64,000 nucleotides of DNA from Salminus brasiliensis (taxonomy: Eukaryota; Chordata; Actinopteri; Characiformes; Bryconidae), in the NCBI RefSeq assembly GCF_030463535.1, contig NC_132879.1, positions 39,276,597 to 39,340,596 on the forward strand, written 5' to 3'. The notes under the pieces are model-generated. The model saw nothing but the letters and a program-made list of their open reading frames with translations, did no database searches and had not been told where the DNA came from. The position numbers and the translations under genes are program-made. This document shows, one piece after another, positions 26,501-38,500 of the stretch (position 1 is the first letter of the stretch; the number at the start of each line of letters is the position of its first letter).

Positions 26501-27507
26501 GCTACTACCACTACTACTACTACAGCTACTACAGCTAAACAAATACCATCTGTGCCATTGCAATATGATAAATTGCACAGAAATATGCACTAGTCCAGAA
26601 CACTGGACCATCTTCCTGTGTTTACATTTCTGATCCCGCCCCAGACAGGTCTGACCAATAAGCAATAAAACATTCCCATGGTTTGTTGGAACGCATTTGG
26701 GGACAATTGGCTCCAAGTTTACAAACTTGTTAACCAATCCAGACCAGAGTAAACTAACTATAGGTGTGAACACTAGAACAAAACTCTCTAAGCTGCACCC
26801 AATTCTGAAAGCTTTACTCACAGTGTGTGCAGTAGCGAAAGGCCCCTGAAGGCCCCGTCTGTGATGAAGCTGACTCTGTTGTAACCAATAGAGAGCTGCT
26901 CAAGCACGCTTAGGCCCATGAAGCTGCCCTCTTCCAGCCGTGCCAGCTGATTAGAGTTCAGGTCCCTGTGAGAAACGCAAAAGAAAAAATGAAACAGAGA
27001 ACATCAAAGCTTGTGTCTGATATTCAGAAATATATATTTTCGATACATCAACATATCGAATAATCGTATATATTAAAAATGTATTGGAAATATACTTTTG
27101 TTTTTTTTTTTTACACCTTATTATTCATGAGAAAATCCAGGTTCATTTAGCTGACATAGTATTGAAGAACAATAAAAAGGAGAGAGAAAGAGAGAGAAAT
27201 GAGGGGGAAAGTATCCACCAGAAACAAAAACAAGTCCACTGACCCTCACAGAGTGGACTAACAAACATGCCAGGTCACAGCCGTAAACAGCACTAACAAA
27301 AGCGCATCACATTTTGCACTGCCATCAGCCTGCTCATTATCTGCTATGCTGGAGCAGTGAAACTAACTCTTTCTTTCCCTCTCCCCCTTCCTCTCCCTCA
27401 GCCCCCTCTCAGATGTGAAGGACCAGACAGAAGCAGCCACTCATCCTCTATTATTACTTACTTTGGAGAGAAAGACAAAAAGAGAGAGAGCGAGGGGGAA
27501 GGGGAGA

Positions 27508-27601
<94 letters not shown>

Positions 27602-29574
27602 ACTTGTCACTTACAGCTCGGCAAGTTTCTGGCAGAACTCCCAGGCATCTGGTTTGATGCGGCTGATGGCGTTGTGAGCCAGGTGCAGCTGCTGCAGGGT
27701 AAGCAGCCCGTAGAGCCAGCCTTTACTCACCTCCGTCAAATTATTATACTCCAGCTGCCTGCTCAAACACACACACACACACACACACACGTTCAAACAT
27801 GCACATTTTCCTCTAATCTCATACCTGTGCAACAACATATTTGGGATTCATTCACCAAAATTTGTTCAAGTGTATATATTTATAGTCTCCTACAATGGTT
27901 GAATAATGATTCAACAAAACAAACAGCTTTATTTATATACACACTTACAGTAAACATTGCATATACTGTAAACATAGTAACAGTACACTCACAGGACTTC
28001 CATGTTGCTGAGGCCCCAAAAAGCGCCATCCATCAGCCGGGTGATTCCGTTCCTCTGCATCTTTAGAGAGCGGAGCGTGTGAAGCCCATGGAAGGTCAGG
28101 CCCTCGATGCGTCGAACTCGGTTCCTGCTGAGGTCTCTGTCAATCACAACCATCACATGGTTTTACCAGGGATAGGAAATAAGTGAGGAAACCTTTACTA
28201 TTTTACTAGATCTACAATGCTGCTGTACTTAATTTGGTACCAGAAATGACTTTTCACACAGGAACACAAAATAAAGGCTTCCACAACATCTGACAACCCT
28301 CACAATTTAGCTTTTGTGAAGACAAATTTTTCACCCTTGTGAACTCCACTTGAAGCAGCTATGAAGTTATTATTGTATGAAGGGGGGTGGGAGCACATAT
28401 TAAAGAAGCCACTCACAGATGTTGAAGGTTGGGGAGCTGAAAGATCTTGGCAGGAATGGAGTTCAGACGATTTCTGTTCAGTCTCAAAACCAGCAAAGTG
28501 TTGGACAGATTGTTAAAGCAGCCATGTTCCAAAACAGATATGCGGTTGTTGTTCACATACCTGAAAGAAATAAAAAAACACTTTGATGAAAAGTCTTTTA
28601 ATCAAAGTAATCCCATCATTTTTACAGTAAAAAATAGCATCAGTCTATTTACAGTGCAAGGTAAACACAGGAGGGAAGCACTCACAGGTTTTTCAGAGGT
28701 AGAGGAGGGAAGGCTCCGGTCCTCACTTCCACCAAGTTATTATTTCCAAGGTCCAGCGTTTCCAAAGCAACCAGTGGTCTCAGACGCTCTGAAGATATCT
28801 TCGAGATCTTGTTGTTGGCTCTGAAACAGACATGTGGTGGGTAAAATTAATTCCAGAAATGCACAGACATTTTAATAACACTGGTCAGAAGGCTCGAATG
28901 TTCCCTCAGAGTCTCAATCAAGAATGAGCAAGCTGTCTGTCACCTCCTCACAATAAATGGCACATCCTCTAAGCAAGCTCGTACTGTCGTACTGTCATAA
29001 ACTCCAGGCTATGTGCACAGGTATGTCATGAGCTAACCCCAGTCAGCATTCCAAGAAACAGGTCAAAACAGACGGCTGCTTGAGTGCCATGTTATTTTGT
29101 TTATAAGGTAATTACTTACAAGGTATTTAAAAAAAACTGCCAATTACTTGGTTGATGAATACCATTCCCTCAGTGAAAGCACGGCATGGCCGAGACCAGC
29201 AATTTCCTGGGTTGCACGCCTCCTAAATTGCAGTGCATGGGCTGCCTCAGTTATAAACAGAGACTGTACAGTGCTGCCTTTGTGTATGTGTGTGTGAGAG
29301 AGAGTGAGAGCAAGAGTGAGCAAGGGGGGGGGGGCACACACAAAAAAAAAAACTCAAGACGCAGTGGAGCGTCTGCTTTCTTTCTGCATTCACAGTGGTC
29401 TTATTAATAAATCCACACTTAACCATAATTAAGCTGAAAGTGAGTGAGTGAGAAACTCCTAACGCTTGTCCCATATAAGCCTCCAGGGTACTCGGGATCT
29501 ATGAAAATGGAGTAGGGCAGAGTAGAACTGAGCCCAGCATTGGGGGCACAAACATCCTACACCCAAGTCATTCA

Positions 29575-29661
<87 letters not shown>

Positions 29662-32600
29662 AGGCATTTTTAATGTATCGGGAATCTGCTTTTAAGGTTC
29701 CAATAGCAGTGGGTCATCTGGCATCCTCCAACAGAATTTTTTATTTTAACTGGTCAGTGCTGCGACCAGTTACTGTACTGTCCTACTGTACGTTAAGATA
29801 ATAAACACTAGAGCAAGCATTTACAATGTTTGTTTGCTACCAAAGTAAATTATCTACAAATAAAAGACTAATATATCCCTAATTTACACATACACACACT
29901 GATCAGGCAGAATGTTCGTGATGTTATGACGAATCCCTTGAACCTACACCCTGGAGGGTTTTTTTTTGAGTGAAAGGGTTTGAGACTGGATTTTACTGAA
30001 ATGGCCAAATTCTAGTACTAACATGCATGTCATATAGTACCAACCAATACTTAAAAACAACATTAAGAAAACAAGCAACACAAAGGTGTTATTACAATAC
30101 TACAAATATATGTGTGTAAACTGTTTGCATTTGTGACGATATATACTTACACATAAGATGTGCAAGTTATAGCCCCTGATAATTACGATACGGACTGAGA
30201 GACTTTTGGACACAGAAAAGAGAGACAGAAAAGAGGACGAGAGAGTGTGCGTGTGTGTTGGGGGAGGGGGGCGAGAGAAGTGAGCGAGAGAGAAAATCAG
30301 GCCTGCTAGAACATGTCCTCCAGTATAATCCCTCCTCCTTAGCAGCAATGGAGCTGGTTGGTTAGGGAGTAAGAGCAAAGGCCTATCACAGACCCAGACT
30401 CAACTCAAAATTCACATTCAACATTTCAAGATCCATTTCTACACATTCTGTACACATTACCACAGCCACATATTCCCTCAGTTTCTCCCACAAATGATCA
30501 CTAATGGTCTCTTTCCTTTGCCTGCATTTATAAAAAAAATAAATAAATAAAAAAAAAAAAAAAAAAAAAGAAAAGGGCAAAAGTCCAATCCATCAGCAGA
30601 GGCAAACCACCCACAGAAAGGGTACAAGCCGCCCTTTTGTGTGCAGATTTGCAAAAGGCTTTGCATGCACCACGGCCTCTGTGCTAGGAGACAAAAGAGG
30701 CACACACCACCTGGGTCTCTGTTTTCACCTTTCCCCCTGGCTGCCGCCCCAGTATGGGCCATCCTGAAATACCAGTTTTTTTCTCAAAGGCTGAGGACAA
30801 AAAGAAGAAAGGGGGGGGGGGGGGGGGAATGGGCCTTGTGAACTGTCTACTGGTTGCTCAGGCTTCGGAGATGATAACTATACTCAGCCTACACCTCAGC
30901 CTATTTCAGCCAATAGGCTGTTAATTAAAAATGTATACTATGTTTTTGAGAATAAAGAAATTATTGCGAAATATATCATCGTAATTCTTGACCAGCTAGC
31001 TTAACCTTCAACAGTTTATCTGTGTTTCCAGATAAGTTGGGAGTCAGTAGAAGTGGACAATATGCTGTTATGTAATTATGATAAATTTTGTTAGTGTATA
31101 TTTATTTGTTTTGTAATATTTTTCTGAGCATATTGTTTATACTGGCCATTACTTAAAAGTGCCTAGAAGAAAACTGTATTTGCCCTGGAGTAGTTGATTA
31201 ATGAAAGTTTATGATATGGAAGTGACCTACTGTGAACCTCAAACACGGTTGTCTCCTCATTAAAAAGACAATTTGGCATTACAAAATTTAGGGCAGTAAA
31301 ATGGGCCAATTCCAAAATTCCAAATATGTCCCGTAACAATTTTGACTTATTTATGACCATAACATAGACATAACATAACATAGATAGACGGCTATAAGCT
31401 AACACTAGGCCGACCAGAGAAGGGCTGAGAAAAGGAAGCCAGAGGACAAAAGCCAACCTAATTTTTGAATAATTACAAAACACATTTTGCTTGTTGATAA
31501 TGCTAAGCTATGCTATTCCATGGGCTTATGTGATCCATCGTGGTAATGTTAACCAACTCATAATAGTGGTAAAAGCAGCATCTATAAGTCTGTTATATGA
31601 GGTTTATGCTATTATTATTATGCTATTGTTGTCATAATATTTTTTCTTACATTAAGCCAAGGAATTTTAGAGGCATTCTCATTATGCCACTAGCCAACTA
31701 ATCACAGCCAACTCAGGAAGAAAGTAGAATCTTCGCTTGTTCAACAACTACTCAAGTCTGATATTCTTGAACTCACTCACCTGATCCATTTCTTTAAATA
31801 AAAATAAATAAATAAATCACTTGCTAGCTTCTAAAATGGAGGACGCCAATTGCTCAACGCTACTCTGCACTACATCAAACTCTCTCTCCTGTTCAGCAGT
31901 GGGGGTTGACGTGGGCCTCTAAGAGCTTTTTTTTTCCGCTCCCTTCTTTCTCACTCCCTCTCTCCCCAACATCTGCCCAGAGATCTAATGTTGGCTTTTC
32001 AAAGGTGAACCACAGAGTGGATATCCATGTGTGTGAGAGCGGGTTTGTGTGTGTGCGCAAGAGTGTAGAAGAGTTCCAGCTTATCTCTTTATCTCCCCCT
32101 CTTTCCAGCCCAGGGTGCAGACAAACAAGCATTGCATTGTGCCTTCCTACTGCACACACTTCAAATTTGTTCAGCCAATTTTTGGCAAATAAGCTTCATT
32201 ACATGTCATTACTTTAATCGTTTCAGGCCTTGGCCTGTCAGCTGTCTGAGAGCTAAGGCTACCGCAATTGTCAAGCACAAAAAATCTGTTTAGCCTACTT
32301 TTAGTAGTAATAAAGGTACACAGCTGAGGGCACTGATGTGGATCGTCTCAGAGAGCTAAAGAGACCTTACAGCAGCTCATACATATATAACCTGATTTTT
32401 ATGGGGGTGGTCCGAGTGTCATACTCAGAGCTGTGTGTGTAGACTGAAGATGAAGTTCAAATTTTACCCCCAAAAAAAAAAAAAAAAAAGCTCTGAAATC
32501 CGCTGACGAGCACGCCATGCCACACACACACTCACCAAAGGCACTGAAAACTATTAGCTTCTCTCAAGTCAATTCAATTTCAGCATACTTTCCCAGTGAA

Positions 32601-33921
32601 GTCAGGATCTGCTTCTGCAAAGAAATTAATGAGATGGCTCCAACGCCAGAGCCCTCCTAAAGCCCCCATCCAATTTCTCTCTCGCTCGCTCTCTCTCTCA
32701 CTCACTCACACTCACACACAGACCCCCCCCCACTTCCCTCCCCTTTTTGCAAAGACTATGAGGGGAGGGAGGAGAAAAGAAAAAGAAATGCTGGAGTATC
32801 GAATGCCACTTAGTTCTTATTTAAACAGTAAGGCAGACACAGCGGCAGCTCTCATCGACTTCCCTGACCCCAAAGCTTCGAAAGAAAAAACAAATGCTGA
32901 TAGTGTAGCAGCTGGGAGCAATTCCCTCATCATTTTAATTAATTGAACAATTTCCATGCAAATTTTCTTGATCTTCTTGTCACTGGGGGGGGGGGGGGGG
33001 GGCAATGTCACATAAGGCATGTTAAATCATGTAACAACTTGCTTTATACAATAGAAGAACCTGCACAGTTCTTTTTTAACCTTGAGTAGAAACGTAAGTG
33101 CATTAGTGACAGTTCTTGAGCTCTGCCAAACAAACTGATATTAAACAGTTTGTAAAAAAAAAAAGAGGGCCTGGATATCCTCTAGGTATCTAGGCTACCT
33201 CTAGGGATCACTAAATGAACATGATCATCCAAACTCATCTTAGTCATAAACTGGCATATCCATCTACACCTCTTTTTTTACCAAGACCTGTATATGGCAT
33301 TTACCTGTGCTATATAAGACCTATATAACATCAACTGGACCATAATTTACACATAGCAAAGAGCCCACTCTCTTTTCTGCTGGCTCAGAGCAGCCATGGT
33401 TCTTATTACAGGCGCCATGGCAGGAGAAGGAGTCATCAGATGGCTTTGCAGAGCTCTGTTCTCCTTCCAATAGGAAATACCACACACATATGCGTGCACA
33501 CACACAAAAACTAATCACTGATAGATTCTCTATTGGGCATGAAGGGCTTTGTTTAAAAAGACTGTGTGCTACACTACCAAAAAGAGAAGTTAAGACATCA
33601 GTCAATTAAAGGGTGAAGTTCATCTTAATAGAACTCATCTGACTAGACTCTTCCTAAGGTCACTGTGCTTAAAAATGAATCATTTAATGCCTCTTTAAAA
33701 ACAGCTATGAGATAGCAATTACAGTTTTAGGTCTTCTAAAAGTTAAATAAAGGTTTAAATAAAAGATTAAAGAAACCAAGGAATATCTGTGAGTAAGTGT
33801 TCGCAAAGACATGTTGGTAAAAGTCCTAAGCATACCAAACTACCAAGTAAATAGTAGTTTCCATTGCCAGCTCAACTATTTCTTCATTTGCACCTGCATG
33901 CAGCAGATATGCCCCAGTGTG

Positions 33922-33962
<41 letters not shown>

Positions 33963-35553
33963 ACAGACCTACATGGTTACACACCTGAGCAGTCCTCAGC
34001 GTTTCTCTATCAAGTCACAACACGTTGACTCTGGCTCTGGACAGATATGGTGTCTAGCCTTTCACTGCGTCATATTTAGAGCATCTCAAACAGTGTGATA
34101 TGTTATCTTAGCCTAATTAATGAGACTTGAATGAATTGAAATGCAGAATTAAAAAGAGGCCAAATTCTTTATCATGCCAACAATTCCCAATAAATTGAAC
34201 GTTTGGCAACTCTGCCTGATACCAAAACTCATTTTTGTAGACAGCCTTCTAAACAGAAATCAAAAGCCTTCTAAATCAGCAATTAAATCAAAAAATCTGA
34301 CAAAGGCTTGAAATTGCTTCTGATAAATCACTGACAAACCAATTAACCAATACTCACAGGATCAGAGTAGTGAGGTTCCCAGCATGAGAGCCAAAGTCTG
34401 GTATCGTCTCCAACTCGTTGTTGTTCAGTTTTCTGCAACACAAGCATTGTGTGGTGAATTGTTGCATGTGGTAAACAACAGAGAAAATGAGAACATGGTG
34501 TCGGATACAGGTGTCCTCTATTTAGATGCAAAGCACAAAGCATACTTACATTTCACTGAGGTGTTGCAGACCGGTAAACAGTCCTTCAGGAAGTGCTCGT
34601 AATTTGTTATGGCTCAGGTCCCTGTGAAGAACAGCATTTGTCAAAAGCAGGCAAGGTTACGATGTGGTGCCTTCAAGCACAAGTTGCACAGACTAGCTTT
34701 AGAGACCTTCTGTGGTGTTAATTAAAGCGGATACAAACAGAACTGAGCAGGCACCAAAACACAAAAGTTATAATGACCATAAAAGTATAATTCAACACAA
34801 TGCTTTAACATCATATCATAATGTCTATTAAGGGCATTATAAGCGGGACATTTCTCAACTTAAAAGAATTTAGAAAATCAAGTAAACCTTGGTTGAAGTT
34901 GGCTCATAAGTCAAACATGATTTACTTATAGTAGATGTTCTTTTCTTAATGTGCTTACTTCCTGCTTACTTCTCATTACTTCCTTAACATGTATATCCAG
35001 TAGACTGTCAAACATGTGGTCCGAAATATTTTGTCTAATCCAGCATAAAACTATTCACTTAGTTATTTTTGAGATATGCCAGCAAAAATACTCACATAAT
35101 TCCACAATGTCATTTCAAAAAAACAAGAAAGACCAAACTTTATTTCTTGTCCTCAGAGCAGTGTCAGTTTCTGGCATATTCCAGGACAATGCAAAAAGTT
35201 TTCTGATAGTTTTTACAGGATTTAAACTCCAGATCTTTGGGTTTCCAGCAAGTCCCTAATCACAACTACAGATGCTGAATTACATCTATGAGTTCCTAGA
35301 ATGTGGTCTACCTGGAATGCTTATATCTGTGTCATACCAAAACTTATTTTTTGTATGTTTTTTAATAGGGTGAATTGCCCTAATATGCAACATTGCCTAA
35401 TGTGGGACATCGGGGTTAACCAGCTGTGATGACATGTGATCAAAATAACGACCTCTCAAATGATTAATCTTACAGTTATCTATGGTGGAACAATCTGGAA
35501 ACAGGAACCAACCCCAATGCAAAAGATGTCTCACATTAAGCTAATCCCCCACC

Positions 35554-35593
<40 letters not shown>

Positions 35594-38500
35594 ACCACAA
35601 AATTGTCAAAATATATATCTTTATGTATATTAAAGTAAAAATATATATACCTGAACCAACAGATTGCTAAATAACTTTTGATTTGAACTGAAACTGTTTA
35701 CAAAAGTTTCTTCCTAAAACATCTATCTAAAGCAGACCAACAGCTGATGGAAGAGTGCAACTGGTGAGAACATTTTTTTGATTTCCGTTGCAGCAAGAAG
35801 TAAAACAAAACCCTGAACCGCGCTCAGTAAAATCTGTGTTGAAGTTTCTAACGCTGCTCTCCATGAACACTGTGGTGCCAGACTCCTCAGCTGAACTCAG
35901 CATCCACCCCCAAATCTGGACTCAATCTGTGTATCACGGGGGATAACAACTCTGAACCTATTCACAATACAGCGAGAAGGAGGATTGTATTTTATCGGTC
36001 TTGGCTCTCAACAAGAAGTGTTACTGGAATTTCACATAGGGGAAAATGATTTACCCCTGACTTAAGGTACAAATTAATATTCTTCTCTTTTTTTTTTTTT
36101 TAAGTTTATTTATTTATTTTACAGCCACCACATTTGCTCACATTTGTCATGCACATTATAGCCTCCCAAAGGGGTGAAGAGGTGTACAGAGAGAGGCAGA
36201 TAAAGCAGTGTGTTTATCACACTCATGCTTCCTCTGGAAATCCATATCGTAAGTGGATCAGATAAGAAGCCTGCTGCATGTAAGCTTCTGACCGGGACTT
36301 TGCTGAGCAGTGTGCAGCTAGTGGCAGCTAGAGGAGAGAAACACACACATCCAGCCTCTTTGTTATGATAAGATAGGCATGCCTGAGCTTACATGTTAGT
36401 TTATAGGACACTTGGGCCTTTAGAGTAATCAGAGGGGAGAGCCAGTCACTGAAGAACAAGTGTTGATTATCTACTTTTACCAACCTCACAAGCACTAATA
36501 CTTGAGTCAACACATTCTGCCCTAGCTTCTCAACAGCACATTATAATAATTATTTACAACATTAAGAGACTGGGGGGACATTCATTTTTGCAATATCTGC
36601 AAAAATGAAACATTTAGAAGTGAGAAATGCAAAAAGTGCAAGCTGTTGATTTAAATTCTAATTTTATTAAATTTAAACTTTAAAAAGATGGATCTGTTTA
36701 GATTAGGCTCATACAAGAATAATATCTTGATTTAAACAGTACACAGTACTGTATTTCATGTAGTACAGTAGATACGCTACTACATATTATATACTACATT
36801 AAATTCAGCAAAGTTTTTCTTCCCCTCTATTTCCCACTGTGGCCTGGGAGAACTGGTGTTGAGGCCTTGTTTTCTTCTCCCCCTTCTCCCCACTTTTTCC
36901 TCTCTCATTCCTTCCTTCCCTCCCTCCCTCTCTCTCACTCTGCGAGAGTTACACAATCAGATCCACACAGAGTGGCTCCTTAATGGCTTCCATTGCTGGT
37001 TCAGTTTAGCTGCTAATTCAGCAGAAATAATGGGCCCCAGGAAAACAAAGGCCGGGCCAGTTGAAGGCTTTAAGATGTGCCGGGGAGCCACTCATAAATT
37101 AGCATGGTGCGGCACAAAGAATTTATTCCCCCCTCAGCTATGACTTGTTTCTGGCGGTGGAGTGGAAGGAGGGGCCTCTTTCTGGCGTTATAAACTTTCC
37201 AGACATCTTTTTTTTACCTCCATGCCAAGCTGTTGAGCAAAGGAAATACTAACAAACTGCCTTAAAGGGCAGGTCAAGTATTTTACACCTAAACCTAGAT
37301 TTTTTTTATCCCCTCCCCCCACAGACACACACACATTAATAAGTGTGTCAAGTAAGAAACACTGGAAACATACTGGCACTCACCAAAGCAGTTGTGGAAA
37401 GGAAATTACAAGTTAGACTAATTTAGATGAGAAAGCAGCTTTAAATGTGAATCTGCTTTAAGAGAAAACAACTTTTTTGCTGAAAAATAGATTTTTAGTG
37501 TCTGAAGAAAAGTGAGAAGCATGAAATACACACATCACCTAGTGTCTCCAACGTGAAGAGCTACAACTGTACACATGAACAAGGAGTAATGATAAAGGCC
37601 CAAAATGCTTAATGTTAGCTGGAAATAATATAATTGCCTAAAAACCTAAAAGCCTCCAAACTAGAATTCTGATTAAATATTTGAGTACATAGTCAGACAA
37701 CCCAATCATCAAAGTATACCTTCTAATATTCAACACTAATGTAAATAACATGAGATACGACAACTCAAGGCAACGTCTCCCAAACATATGAAAAAAGCAA
37801 TGAAATCAATACAATGGATCACCACTGGCCTTGTCCCTTCAGTGTATCCACAAAGGATCGATTCAGGTGCAAAAACAACCCTAAAAGATCTTTAAGGTAT
37901 TCCTGCCCATCAGGTTGAAACGCTCCACCATATCAAATTAAGTTCTTGAAAGAAACTGAGCAGTCTAAAGAATCACAGTCATGGGAGAGGACACTGTTTT
38001 CCGAGTGAACGGACGAGATTTGCGGTCAGAACTCCAATGAGGGAACTCAGAGAGGAGGTCTGTCAGCCCAATAATCACACCAGACTTACTTCTAAGGTCT
38101 ACTTTGTGACTTGTTGTGATTTGTGTTTACACAAAGTCTCACCATCAACCTGACCAGGAAAAGGTGAAATATACGAAAAGTTCAATAAACGTAGAAAAGT
38201 GAAACTTTTTAGACGTTTTCCTCGCTCATCACTTTCGGATGTTTAAACGTCTCATAGACTGTGGCGAACTTGTGGAGCTAAAATGTTAAAGGGCAGTACC
38301 AACACGGTAAGTTTCGTTATTTAGAAGGTTAAGTCCATGTGTTTTCTCTTTAAGGGCCCTTCACAGATTCCAGACTACCATACAAACATCTGTCTAGATC
38401 ATTTAACGCAGTAAATAAAATCAGGCCAAAAATATGAACCATTAACTTACAGTTGTGTGACCCATGAGGGCAGTCTGTCCGGTGTTGTCCCTTTTGTGAG

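Noticed and set aside
29885..29945. Possible solitary Tc1 terminal repeat (CTGATCAGGCAGAATG)
   Set aside because: Only about 20 bases resemble the known end and no partner end or coding part is nearby.
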